Source: Planctomycetaceae bacterium (lineage in GTDB: Bacteria; Planctomycetota; Planctomycetia; Pirellulales; Pirellulaceae). From it: a DNA stretch of 10,767 nucleotides. The notes beneath the pieces are model-generated. The model ran no database searches. It was not told the DNA's origin and saw nothing but the letters and a program-made list of their open reading frames with translations. Below are positions 1 through 7,771 of this stretch, piece by piece (position 1 is the stretch's first letter; every line of letters begins with the position of its first letter). The stretch lies in NCBI GenBank assembly GCA_018658605.1, contig JABHUV010000173.1, positions 1 through 10,767 of the forward strand, written 5' to 3'. A program made the position numbers and the translations under genes.

Positions 1-1521
1 ACCAGTGGTCCAGGTGCTACAAATCTAGTAACTGCAATTGCGGATGCCAAGCTTGATAGCATTCCAATGGTTGCGTTGACTGCACAGGTACCAACGGCTG
101 TCATCGGAACGGATGCTTTTCAAGAGACGCCGATGGTAGAGATCTGCCGTGGAATTACCAAGCATCATTATTTGGTTACGCGAGTCGAAGAGCTAGCTCG
201 AGTCGTAAAAGAGGCATTTCATGTTGCCACTACAGGTCGTCCTGGTCCCGTGCTAATTGATATTCCAAAGGATGTTCAGATCGATCAATGTGTGGTTGAT
301 TGGGACGAAGAGATGAATTTGCCGGGGTATCGAGCAACTGTTAATTCAGAATCTCCAGTGGAACAAATCAAACAAGTTGCTGCAGCTATTAAGCATGCGC
401 GTCGCCCTTTAATTTATGCTGGCGGTGGAATTGTGCATGGTGAAGCGACTGAGGAACTACGCGAGCTTGTTGCCGCGACCGGTATTCCTGCAACTTTGAC
501 GCTGATGGGACTAGGGATTCTCCCTCCGAGTAACGACCTATGTATGGATATGTTGGGAATGCACGGTACGGTGTATGCCAACAAGGCGGTAAGCGCATGT
601 GATTTATTGATTGCCTTGGGTGTCCGTTTTGATGATCGAGTGACCGGTAACCTCGAACGTTTTGCGCCTGATGCGAAGATTGTACATATCGATATTGATC
701 CTTCGGAGATCAACAAAAACAAGCCAGCGCATATTCCGATCGTGTGTGATGTCAAAGATGCATTGCAGCAGTTATTACCTCTGATGGAATATAAAGAGGA
801 AATTGATGATTGGCGGGCACAATGCCAGCAATGGAAACAAGAAAGTCCGCTGACATACGATCAGGAATTTGATGGGATTCTACAGCAACACGCGATAACG
901 CAGTTGTCGCGTTTGACGTCGGATTTGGAGCCGTTTATTACTGTTGGAGTTGGCCAACATCAAATGTGGTCCGCTCAGTTCTTTCATTTTCAAAAACCGC
1001 GCCGTTGGTTATCAAGTTCTGGATTAGGCACAATGGGTTTTGGTTTGCCGGCAGCGATGGGCGTTCAAGCCGCGAATCCAGATAAACTTGTGATCGACAT
1101 TGATGGAGATGGCAGTTTTCAGATGAATATCCAAGAATTAGCAACGTGTAAGTGTGAAAATTTACCCGTAAAAGTTCTGCTGCTCAATAATCAGCACTTG
1201 GGTATGGTTGTGCAATGGGAAGATCGATTTATGGATGGACGACGCGCACACACGTACTTAGGACCTATCGGCGACGATGAAGCACTCGGGCAAGGCAGTG
1301 GTCCATTTGTCGAGGAGCGTTATCCAGATTTCGTCCAAATTGCCAAAGGCTATGGCTGCGGTGCAGCAACGGTCAAAGCGAAGGGTGACTTAGACGCAGC
1401 AATTCAAGAAATGATTGCCTACGATGGTCCTTATTTACTCGATGTGCAAGTGCCCTATCAATCGCATGTATTGCCGATGATTCCTTCTGGCGGAAGCGTC
1501 GAAAACCTCATTACAGAATAG
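1..1521 (+). CDS. ilvB: Acetolactate synthase large subunit (5' partial)
   Basis: This thiamine diphosphate (TPP) enzyme condenses pyruvate with pyruvate or 2-oxobutyrate, the first common step of branched-chain amino acid synthesis in the cytoplasm. The frame is open from base 1 and the first visible residues are TSGPGATN, a conserved block of the N-terminal TPP domain. About 80-100 residues, including the catalytic Glu region, are therefore missing upstream; 506 residues are visible. Further blocks are [10 protein letters not shown], the central FAD-type domain (about residues 110-250), and the C-terminal TPP motif GDGSF (369-373) followed after 24 residues by NN (396-397), then [10 protein letters not shown] with W406. 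The C-terminus, with [10 protein letters not shown] and LITE, resembles plant AHAS more than the E. coli enzymes. An insertion of roughly 10 residues relative to E. coli and plant enzymes lies after HTYLGP (about 415-440). No ilvN follows, and a terminator directly follows the stop codon. The family call is secure. Confidence 0.97.
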   Translation, partial: TSGPGATNLVTAIADAKLDSIPMVALTAQVPTAVIGTDAFQETPMVEICRGITKHHYLVTRVEELARVVKEAFHVATTGRPGPVLIDIPKDVQIDQCVVDWDEEMNLPGYRATVNSESPVEQIKQVAAAIKHARRPLIYAGGGIVHGEATEELRELVAATGIPATLTLMGLGILPPSNDLCMDMLGMHGTVYANKAVSACDLLIALGVRFDDRVTGNLERFAPDAKIVHIDIDPSEINKNKPAHIPIVCDVKDALQQLLPLMEYKEEIDDWRAQCQQWKQESPLTYDQEFDGILQQHAITQLSRLTSDLEPFITVGVGQHQMWSAQFFHFQKPRRWLSSSGLGTMGFGLPAAMGVQAANPDKLVIDIDGDGSFQMNIQELATCKCENLPVKVLLLNNQHLGMVVQWEDRFMDGRRAHTYLGPIGDDEALGQGSGPFVEERYPDFVQIAKGYGCGAATVKAKGDLDAAIQEMIAYDGPYLLDVQVPYQSHVLPMIPSGGSVENLITE

Positions 1522-1545
1522 GCTCTCATAGGGTTGAATTGTGAG

Positions 1546-1577
1546 ATGCCCTATATCGGGCATTTTGTTTCTTTGTA
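1546..1577 (+). terminator. Intrinsic terminator after ilvB
   Basis: A perfect 6-bp stem, ATGCCC (1546-1551) and GGGCAT (1558-1563), encloses a 6-base loop. It runs straight into a T-rich tract, TTTTGTTTCTTT. It begins 24 bases after the ilvB stop codon, in the right orientation to end the ilvB transcript. This fits ilvB being the last gene of its unit. Confidence 0.75.
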
Positions 1578-1678
1578 ACCTCCGGATGCCAATCGACGAC
1601 GTCACCGGTATCATTTGCGTTGACGAACAGCCATTCTCCGGCGCATTTCAACACTGTTTTTTGGTATAAACACTATTT

Positions 1679-3154
1679 ATGAATGAACCACAATCCACAA
1701 CCGTAGAATCAACTCCGCGACTTGCACTGCATTGGCAAATACTGATTGGTATGATTGCCGGAGCTGCTATTGGCTTGCTGCTAAACCTTAGTCTCAGCAC
1801 CACTGACGTGACCCGTAGCGAAGATATTCCAGCGCACTTGTCAAAGGTTGAGCTGCACGATAGTACAAACACCATTACGATCACGACATTTACTCACGAT
1901 AATGTCGAAACCGTCTACGAAATCGGTGGGAAAATCGATGCGAAGTATCCGGATTTAAAGATTTTTAAAGCTGACCAACCGAATCTGCATGCTGTCTTCG
2001 AGAGTCATGGGCAAAGCTGGGCACGGCAGATTGGAACCTTGTGTAAACGATTTGGCGGTCTGTTTTTGCGGATGTTGCAAATGGTCGCTGTGCCATTAAT
2101 TGTGACGTCGCTAACCGTTGGCGTGATGGGGCTAGGAAAAGCCGAACGATTGGGACGTATGTTTCGTCGAACGATGTTGTATTATATTTGCACAAGTTTC
2201 TTGGCAATTGTGACTGGCCTGATCATGGTCAACGTAATTCAACCCGGCGTGGGAACAGATTTAACGACTCAAAGTCCGATAGCCTATGAAGCCACGTCTA
2301 GTTCACTGCCGCAAGTGCTGCTGGACCAATTAGAAACACTTATTCCTACGAATCCCATCCGCTCTTTGGCTGAAGGTGATTTTTTATCGATCATCAGTTT
2401 CACCATTGCATTCGCGATTTTTGCATTGATTCTAGGTGGCAAAACCGCAGAAACAATCTTGAACCTAGCGCAAGCAGGCTTTGATGTCATGATGAAAATG
2501 ACGATGGCCGTTATTGCACTAGCCCCGTTGGGCGTAATGCTGTTAATGCTATACGTGACTGCGACACACGGTAGCGCTATTTTTAGTTCGCTTGCTTGGT
2601 ATATGTTGGCTGTGTTCTTAGCATTGGTGGTGCATGCCTGTATCACGTTACCGTTGATCTTAAAATTAGTGGCTGGGCGAAATCCGTGGGAGTTTGCTAA
2701 GGCGATGAGTCCCGCCTTACTTACGGCATTTAGTTCAGCATCAAGTAACGGTACGTTACCGTTGACGATGGCCAGTATTGAACAGCGAGCGAGAGTACGT
2801 AACCAAACAAGTTCATTTGTGTTGCCATTGGGGGCGACAATCAATATGGACGGAACGGCGTTGTACGAAGTTGTGGCTGTATTGTTTATTGCTCAGCTTG
2901 TTGGTATAGATCTAACACTTGGCGATCAAGTGGTTGTGGCACTGACAGCATTGTTGGCCAGTATCGGTGCGGCTGGTATCCCGCATGCGGGGTTAGTTAT
3001 GATGGTGATTGTACTGCAAGCGGTTGACTTGCCAGTCGAAAAGCAGGGCTTGATCATCGCCGTGGATCGAATCTTAGACATGTGCCGAACAAGTGTGAAT
3101 GTATGGAGTGATTCGTGTGGCTGTGCTGTGATTGATGCTCTGGACGACGAGTGA
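1679..3154 (+). CDS. Dicarboxylate/amino acid:cation symporter (SDF/DAACS family)
   Basis: This inner-membrane secondary transporter couples uptake of an acidic substrate (glutamate, aspartate or C4-dicarboxylate) to Na+ or H+. The family signatures are in order: a serine-rich hairpin, SSASSNGTLP (352-361); the cation-binding NMDGT (389-393) in TM7; the second hairpin, AGIPHAG (432-438); and TM8 with D467, R470, T471, N474 and D478. These align with GltPh D394, R397, T398, N401 and D405. The Arg at 470 is expected for acidic substrates, since neutral amino acid members lack it. TM1 is at about 14-40. It is followed by an unusually long polar segment (about 41-112) before TM2, predicted extracytoplasmic, which makes the protein 491 aa rather than the more usual 400-440. 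The ATG at 1679 has no clear Shine-Dalgarno; a TATAAA at 1665-1670 sits too close to judge as a promoter. The stop codon is 5 bases from the convergent sugar dehydrogenase stop. The exact substrate is unknown. Confidence 0.95.
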   Translation: MNEPQSTTVESTPRLALHWQILIGMIAGAAIGLLLNLSLSTTDVTRSEDIPAHLSKVELHDSTNTITITTFTHDNVETVYEIGGKIDAKYPDLKIFKADQPNLHAVFESHGQSWARQIGTLCKRFGGLFLRMLQMVAVPLIVTSLTVGVMGLGKAERLGRMFRRTMLYYICTSFLAIVTGLIMVNVIQPGVGTDLTTQSPIAYEATSSSLPQVLLDQLETLIPTNPIRSLAEGDFLSIISFTIAFAIFALILGGKTAETILNLAQAGFDVMMKMTMAVIALAPLGVMLLMLYVTATHGSAIFSSLAWYMLAVFLALVVHACITLPLILKLVAGRNPWEFAKAMSPALLTAFSSASSNGTLPLTMASIEQRARVRNQTSSFVLPLGATINMDGTALYEVVAVLFIAQLVGIDLTLGDQVVVALTALLASIGAAGIPHAGLVMMVIVLQAVDLPVEKQGLIIAVDRILDMCRTSVNVWSDSCGCAVIDALDDE

Positions 3155-3159
3155 GTGAA

Positions 3160-4347
3160 TTACTTTTCCGGCCCTGATTTGAACTTAAATATTTGTCCGC
3201 CACCCATCTGTGTCGTGAGATAAACTTCGCCGTCTTCATCCTCACCGAAAGTAATGATCGGTAGGTTTTCACCGGAGTCGTTGAGGTTGGATATGGAGTG
3301 GTTGGCGATTACCTTACCCGCTACTTTGTGTTCTAGTGCCCAAATATTCCCACTTACATAGTCAGCGTAGACATACATACCATTTAAAGCAGGTACCGAT
3401 TTACCCCGATAAATGACACCGCCCGTGATCGATTTTCCAATGTCATGGTGGTATTCGAAAATAGGTTCGATGAGCTCTGGTTTGGGGCCAGACCCGTCTT
3501 CATAGGCATGCTTTCCTTCGCGAAGATTCCAGCCATAGTTGCCACCCTTAGTGACGATATTGATTTCTTCCCACAGTTTCTGTCCAACGTCAGCAGCGTA
3601 TAGTGTTCCAGTTTTACGATCGAAACTGAATCTCCAAACATTACGAAAACCGTAAGCGTAAATTTCGGGTCGAGCTTTGGCAACGTTGATGAAGGGGTTG
3701 TCCTGTGGGATGGCATAGTTCCTGTCTCCGCTACGGTTATCAACATCAATTCGTAATATAGTCCCATTAAGCGTGGCGAGGTTTTGCCCATTCTTAAAAG
3801 GATCTCCGCCTTTGCCACCGTCACCGAGGGCAATGTATAGATACCCATCAGGACCAAACTCGATAGTTCCTCCATTGTGATTCCAGAACGGTTGAGGCAC
3901 CCGTAGCAACTCTTGCTCAAACGTTACATCAGCTTTGCCAGCATCATCCTTACTGACTCGGAATCGACTAATTACTGAAACGTGATCATCTTCTTTGGCT
4001 GTATAAAACAAAAAGAACTCACCCGTTTTGGCGTAATTCGGGTGAAAAGCAAAGCCCAACAGCCCTTCTTCGTTTTCTTTGTCTTTGTACATAACTTTAG
4101 CGGAGTGATCAAAAAAGACGGTTGCTTCTTCCACATCGCTAGAATTGTTAAATGAGTATATCGTACCGAGTTGCGAAGCCACGAAGATTCGTCCGGATTG
4201 ATCACCTGCGTGCGTGACCACGATTGGTCGGGCAATCCGCAATTTTGGGAAAGCGGGTTCAATTCCAACATTGAGGCTCTGAGCCGGTAATAATTGCGTA
4301 GTGGTTGTTAATAACAAACAGGAAAGCAGTAGTACTAGTTTTTTCAT
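3160..4347 (-). CDS. Exported PQQ-dependent sugar dehydrogenase (GSDH family)
   Basis: This is probably a soluble six-bladed beta-propeller quinoprotein that oxidises an aldose sugar outside the cytoplasm. It is related to soluble aldose sugar dehydrogenases such as YliI and to the HHIP propeller. Visible blocks, numbered from the chosen start, are EEGLLGFAFHPNY (93-105), NHNGG (156-160), GPDGYLYIALGDGG (165-178), AYGFRN (231-236), DVGQ plus EEINI (253-264), and YADYVSG (327-333). H157 and R235/N236 match the catalytic His and the PQQ-contacting Arg-Asn of soluble glucose dehydrogenase. The N-terminus is a signal peptide (MKKLVLLLSC... to about PAQ23). The ATG at 4347 is preferred because a GAG lies 9 bases upstream; an in-frame ATG at 4356 (adding MKT) abuts that GAG. 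The open frame continues to 4575 but would overlap the FKBP gene and bury the signal peptide. Length is 395 aa. The true substrate is unknown, and no PQQ synthesis gene is in the window. Confidence 0.92.
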   Translation of the reverse strand: MKKLVLLLSCLLLTTTTQLLPAQSLNVGIEPAFPKLRIARPIVVTHAGDQSGRIFVASQLGTIYSFNNSSDVEEATVFFDHSAKVMYKDKENEEGLLGFAFHPNYAKTGEFFLFYTAKEDDHVSVISRFRVSKDDAGKADVTFEQELLRVPQPFWNHNGGTIEFGPDGYLYIALGDGGKGGDPFKNGQNLATLNGTILRIDVDNRSGDRNYAIPQDNPFINVAKARPEIYAYGFRNVWRFSFDRKTGTLYAADVGQKLWEEINIVTKGGNYGWNLREGKHAYEDGSGPKPELIEPIFEYHHDIGKSITGGVIYRGKSVPALNGMYVYADYVSGNIWALEHKVAGKVIANHSISNLNDSGENLPIITFGEDEDGEVYLTTQMGGGQIFKFKSGPEK

Positions 4348-4370
4348 TGTTTTCATCTCAGAAATGTCGT

Positions 4371-4420
4371 CTATTCTAAATAAAACTGGCCCATGAACCG
4401 CGAGTGCTCGCAGGCCAGTT
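4371..4420 (-). terminator. Compound hairpin terminator after the FKBP gene
   Basis: Read on the minus strand, an 8-bp perfect stem (AACTGGCC / GGCCAGTT; plus-strand arms 4413-4420 and 4384-4391) encloses a smaller GC-rich hairpin (GCGAG / CTCGC, 4400-4411). The outer stem runs into TTTTATTT. It lies 46 bases after the FKBP stop codon and should end that transcript. It also lies only 36 bases before the sugar dehydrogenase start. That gene's promoter must therefore overlap it, or the hairpin acts as a leader or attenuator. A TAGAAT (-10 like) sits at 4373-4378 just after it, but no convincing -35 is seen. Confidence 0.7.
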
Positions 4421-4466
4421 GTGGAATTGAGTGCATCGATAAATGTCGATTTATACAATGACTGTG

Positions 4467-5165
4467 TTAGTCGACTTTGATTAATTGGATGTAGAAGATA
4501 AGTGTTGAATTTGGACCGATGCTTGGTGGTCCCTGTGGTCCGTATGCCAAGTTTGAGGGAATGTAAAGTTCCCATTCATCGCCTTCTTTCATCAGTTGCA
4601 ACGCCTCTGTCCAGCCTTTGATGACTTGGTTTACACCAAAGGACGCGGGCATTTTGCGTTTGACGGAACTGTCAAAGATAGTGCCGTCAATTAGCTTACC
4701 TTCATAGTGTGTTGTCACTTGAGATGTTGGTCCAGGCGTTTTACCACTCCCTGCTTTCAAGACTTTATATTGCAGTCCACTTTTGGTGGTCTTTACGCCT
4801 TCTTTCTTTGCGTTTGCGGCCAGAAATGCTGTACCTGCTTTTAAATTTAATTCGCCGGCCATTGATGCCTCCTTTTGTGCAGCTTGTTGGATAACTTGTT
4901 GAAATTCTTTAAATGTGGCCTGCAATTGCTCTTCGCTCATCGTCACTTTGTCATTAGAGACATCCTGCATGCCCTTTAAAAACGCATTGAGATCAAGTGG
5001 GATCTTGTCAGTCTTCATGTTTTTCATGAAGGAAACTCCAAAAGCATAACTACCTCGCGTGGCAACGGATTCTGCTTTGATTTCAGCATTGGGTGTGTCT
5101 TGGGCATTGGCACTGATGGTGGTACTAATGAGGGCTACGATGAGAAAAATTTTTGCGAAACGCAT
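4467..5165 (-). CDS. Exported FKBP-type peptidyl-prolyl isomerase (FkpA/Mip-like)
   Basis: This protein catalyses cis-trans isomerisation of X-Pro bonds and probably assists protein folding outside the cytoplasm. It has 232 aa. A signal peptide spans 1-21 (MRFAKIFLIV..., ending ANA). A helical FKBP_N-type dimerisation segment follows (about 33-122), with the SYAFGVSFMKNM region and the EFQQVIQQAAQKEA helix. The FKBP domain (about 126-232) has YEGKLIDGTIFDSS, VIKGW, NLAYG and LIFYIQLIKVD. All the classic FKBP12 pocket residues have counterparts: Y154, F164, D165, V181, I182, W185, Y208 and F224. The start is taken as the ATG at 5165, with AAAGG 12 bases upstream. An in-frame ATG at 5177 directly abuts that AAAGG and would only add MTFI. 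The gene is followed by a strong hairpin terminator, so it is probably monocistronic or ends its unit. Its partner proteins are unknown. Confidence 0.95.
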   Translation of the reverse strand: MRFAKIFLIVALISTTISANAQDTPNAEIKAESVATRGSYAFGVSFMKNMKTDKIPLDLNAFLKGMQDVSNDKVTMSEEQLQATFKEFQQVIQQAAQKEASMAGELNLKAGTAFLAANAKKEGVKTTKSGLQYKVLKAGSGKTPGPTSQVTTHYEGKLIDGTIFDSSVKRKMPASFGVNQVIKGWTEALQLMKEGDEWELYIPSNLAYGPQGPPSIGPNSTLIFYIQLIKVD

Positions 5166-5380
5166 AATAAAGGTCATCCTTTCGGGATAAATAAATTTGA
5201 TTCTATGGGTGATCGGGAAGTGATTGAATGTGTTGCTTTTTGGGTAGCGTATGTTATGGGGGTGAACCCCAGATATACCACAGTCCATATTTTAGATGAC
5301 AAATAGATGCATTGCTATTAGTAGAGAACGGTAAATGAAAAAATCCACCGACGAATGAATGAGATTTGATAGCCGGAATT
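5166..5380. other. Intergenic region between kinase and FKBP genes
   Basis: This 215-base gap is the largest non-coding stretch and should hold the FKBP promoter. A TAGAAT on the minus strand, about 30 bases before the FKBP ATG, could be a -10 box but has no strong -35. A short dyad, TGGGG-GTGAA-CCCCA, lies at 5257-5271 without a T-tract, so it is an operator or chance rather than a terminator. After the kinase stop, the minus strand has a TTTTTT run preceded by a weak 5-bp AT-rich stem (AAATC/GATTT), a poor terminator candidate. No convincing gene is seen. Confidence 0.4.
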
Positions 5381-7057
5381 TCAGTTTTTGCGGCGATGAT
5401 AGTGCCAACCGGGAATGAAGAAACACAACGCGGAGACGCAGCCAAATAGAGTCAGGGCATATTTGGGAAAAGCGGCCATGATGAGAGACGTGATAAACAG
5501 CGCAGCAGCTTGCAGATAGAATTTCCCGGTTAAAATCCCCGCCTTGAATAAGAAAACCATTCCGCTGATGAGTCCCAGAACCGGAGCGGTTTCCAGAGTT
5601 TCGATGCCTAACAGTGATTCGACCGGAAATAATAATGCAATCGCAATCATGCTGGCGGCCCAAGCATGTGCAATTTGACGTTCTATAAATAGGACGGATC
5701 CCCGCAGATGACGGATTTTCCAGAAGACGATTGCCCAGGTTCCTAAACCCAATGTCCAAGTCGTTGAATAGTACAGGCGATGATCAAATCCATTGAGGAA
5801 CATTACGTTTGTTACAATACAGGCGATGAGTAACACGACGCTGTGCCACATCCACAGCATTCCCCATTTTTGTAGTACCACAGCATGGGGAGTTTCACTG
5901 AACCACCCAGCAATGATACTCGAGAACCGCCCTTTGTTTGCGCTGACGGGCTCATTGTTGAGGTAAGCACGTAGGTCATCCGCTAACTGCTGTGCCGAAC
6001 GGTACCGCAAGTCAACAGGCTTTTGCAAGCACTTAAGAATGATCATCTCTAAATCACGATCGATTTGAGCATTGAGCACACGTGGTGGAGTCACCTCTTG
6101 GTCTAAAACAAGCAAAACGGTATCCACCGGCGTTGCGGCTGAAAATGGTGGCCGCCCAGTTACCATGAAATAGAGGATAGCACCTAATGCGTAAATATCG
6201 GTGTGCACTCCCGTAGATCCGCGGCCGCCGCTAGCTTGTTCTGGAGCCATGTATGCTGGTGTACCCAATATGGCACCAGTTTGAGTGATATCATGGTCGT
6301 GCGTAAAGCGTTTCGCGAGGCCGAAATCGGTAACATACGTTTTTCCATCCGCGTCGACCATAATGTTGGATGGTTTGAGATCACGATGCAAAACCCCGCG
6401 CCGATGAGCATATTGAATCGCCTCGCTGACTTCTAATAGCATGGCAGCAGATGGCCGCTGCTCAAAATCTTGTTTCTGTCCCATTTCACCAATCGTCCGG
6501 CCGGTAACGAGCTGCATACAAAAAAAAGGTTGCTCCGCAAATTTTCCGACTTCGTAGATTGAAATAATACCTGGGTGATCTAGTTGCGCCGCTGCTTTGG
6601 CTTCTTGTTGAAACCGCTCGACATGTTCTGGTTCACTGAGTCGCCCGGGTAGAATCATCTTCAGAGCGACTTCTCGATCCAAGCTGATTTGGTGTGCCCG
6701 ATAAACGACGCCCATGCCTCCTCGCCCGAGTTCCTCGGTGAGTTCGAAGTCACCTTGCGTTAGAGGTAAATTGAATTGCCAGGGGATTGTGGATGCGGAA
6801 TGAGAGGGAGACAAGTGTTGTTCTGAATTTTCATCCTGCATCCGAAATTGAACGCCGGCAACCGTTGCGGCCACCATGGCAGCCCAGAGTTCTCGCAAAT
6901 CGGTTTCTAGATCAGGATGGTCTTGGCATAGCGCTTCTACGTGTTGAATGTCTCCTTGCTGGAGACTCTGTTGAAGTTCTTCGACTAGTGTGGCTAAGCG
7001 CAGATCAATATTAGAAGAGTCAATAGGATCTCTCGGATTTTCAGGATCTGAAGTCAC
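5381..7057 (-). CDS. Membrane-anchored Ser/Thr protein kinase (Hanks type)
   Basis: This protein phosphorylates Ser/Thr residues of unknown targets and is 558 aa long. Residues 1-100 form a soluble leader with the planctomycete-type pattern LVEELQQSLQQGD...HPDLETDLRELW. The kinase domain spans about 104-366. It has the glycine loop GRGGMGVV (111-118), the ATP-positioning K133, the helix C Glu (probably E152), the catalytic HRDLKPSN (224-231), DFG (244-246), the activation segment with GTPAYMAPEQ (265-274) and DIYALG (287-292). All key catalytic residues are present, so it should be active. Residues 395-550 hold about five or six hydrophobic helices with no obvious extracytoplasmic sensor domain, ending in a basic tail, HRRKN. 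The start is a GTG at 7057, 17 bases inside the end of the sigma factor gene, which implies translational coupling. Later starts would cut the conserved leader. It probably acts with the sigma factor upstream; the signal sensed is unknown. Confidence 0.95.
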   Translation of the reverse strand: MTSDPENPRDPIDSSNIDLRLATLVEELQQSLQQGDIQHVEALCQDHPDLETDLRELWAAMVAATVAGVQFRMQDENSEQHLSPSHSASTIPWQFNLPLTQGDFELTEELGRGGMGVVYRAHQISLDREVALKMILPGRLSEPEHVERFQQEAKAAAQLDHPGIISIYEVGKFAEQPFFCMQLVTGRTIGEMGQKQDFEQRPSAAMLLEVSEAIQYAHRRGVLHRDLKPSNIMVDADGKTYVTDFGLAKRFTHDHDITQTGAILGTPAYMAPEQASGGRGSTGVHTDIYALGAILYFMVTGRPPFSAATPVDTVLLVLDQEVTPPRVLNAQIDRDLEMIILKCLQKPVDLRYRSAQQLADDLRAYLNNEPVSANKGRFSSIIAGWFSETPHAVVLQKWGMLWMWHSVVLLIACIVTNVMFLNGFDHRLYYSTTWTLGLGTWAIVFWKIRHLRGSVLFIERQIAHAWAASMIAIALLFPVESLLGIETLETAPVLGLISGMVFLFKAGILTGKFYLQAAALFITSLIMAAFPKYALTLFGCVSALCFFIPGWHYHRRKN

Positions 7058-7703
7058 AGTTGTCTGAGTGGCTTTCTTGATAATCTTCGTCAGGGATCAT
7101 CAAACTACGTAGTTTTTTTAGCGCGCGTAAATACCGCATGCTCGCCGCGGCTTCGGAGATATCCAGTGCCACTGCAGCTTCTCCATTAGACAACTGTTCA
7201 TGGTGTCGCATCAAGATGATATTCTTGTCATTTTCTGGTAGCAATTCCAAAGCCGCTTCTGTTTGCAGAGCCATTTCATGACGAATGGCTTGGGCTGCAG
7301 GAGTGATATCTGAATCCGGGAGTTGGGCGGCGAGGTTTATGGTGGAATGGTCGATGCGCCCACAAACTACAGGCGCTTGTTCACGGTCCACGCTACGACG
7401 CTTGGTAACTCGATGACGCCGATGAGCATCAATAATTCGGTCTTTAGCAATCTGTCGAATCCACAGATGAAAATCCATGATGGGGTTGTCTAGATAGCGA
7501 TCAATACGGCGATTCGCCTCGATCAGCACATCTTGCAGCACGTCGCTGACATCGACTCGTTGTCTGATACGTCGGTCGAGTCGTAGCTGTACCATGCGGT
7601 GCAGCGATTTTCGATGACGATCAAGTAGTTGATTCCAAGCATCATCGTCGCCTGCTTGCTTTTGAGCTAATAACGCTATCGTTTTTGCACTAGTTGGCCA
7701 CAT
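7041..7703 (-). CDS. ECF-type RNA polymerase sigma factor
   Basis: This is an extracytoplasmic-function-type sigma-70 factor that directs RNA polymerase to a special promoter set. It has 220 aa. Region 2 spans about 22-103, with DVLQDVLIEA (54-63) and WIRQIAKDRIIDAHRRHRV (81-99), the core-binding and -10 recognition part. A linker (about 104-146) leads to region 4 (about 147-203) with LPENDKNIILMRHHEQLS and a helix-turn-helix, GEAAVALDISEAAASMRYLRAL, that reads the -35. The C-terminal tail is acidic and short. The ATG at 7703 has a good GGAG site 7 bases upstream, rare in this window. The gene overlaps the kinase gene by 17 bases, and no separate anti-sigma gene is present. From known planctomycete biology such sigma factors are commonly linked to Ser/Thr kinases; control by the neighbouring kinase is inference. 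Its regulon is unknown. Confidence 0.95.
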   Translation of the reverse strand: MWPTSAKTIALLAQKQAGDDDAWNQLLDRHRKSLHRMVQLRLDRRIRQRVDVSDVLQDVLIEANRRIDRYLDNPIMDFHLWIRQIAKDRIIDAHRRHRVTKRRSVDREQAPVVCGRIDHSTINLAAQLPDSDITPAAQAIRHEMALQTEAALELLPENDKNIILMRHHEQLSNGEAAVALDISEAAASMRYLRALKKLRSLMIPDEDYQESHSDNCDFRS

Positions 7704-7710
7704 CGTTGAA

Positions 7711-7714
7711 CTCC
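7711..7714 (-). promoter_or_regulatory. Shine-Dalgarno site of the sigma factor gene
   Basis: GGAG on the minus strand lies 7 bases before the ATG at 7703 and supports that start. It is the clearest ribosome binding site in the window; most other genes here have weak or absent ones. Confidence 0.65.
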
Positions 7715-7771
7715 AGATACCTAAGCGATTACAAAGACTTGGTACCTATAACTGTAACCGCTGTAGCCTTG

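Noticed and set aside
1620..1670. TTGACG at 1620-1625 as the -35 of a symporter promoter
   Set aside because: No acceptable -10 lies 16-18 bases downstream; the nearest TATAAA at 1665 is 39 bases away.
2284..2844. Open frame of 186 codons on the minus strand inside the symporter gene
   Set aside because: It lies wholly antisense to a gene with clear family motifs, has no recognisable domain, and its length is explained by the codon pattern of the membrane protein.
3384..3920. Open frame of 178 codons in another minus-strand frame of the sugar dehydrogenase gene
   Set aside because: It is out of frame with the conserved propeller motifs of the real gene and resembles no protein family.
4357..4575. 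N-terminal extension of the sugar dehydrogenase up to an ATG at 4575
   Set aside because: It would overlap the end of the FKBP gene and the terminator hairpin, and would place about 76 residues before an excellent signal peptide.
5257..5271. GGGG-TGAA-CCCC hairpin as a terminator
   Set aside because: There is no T-tract on either strand; the stem is only 4-5 bp.
5254..5445. Possible small gene between the kinase and FKBP genes
   Set aside because: The frame overlaps the end of the kinase gene, has no ribosome binding site and no recognisable product.
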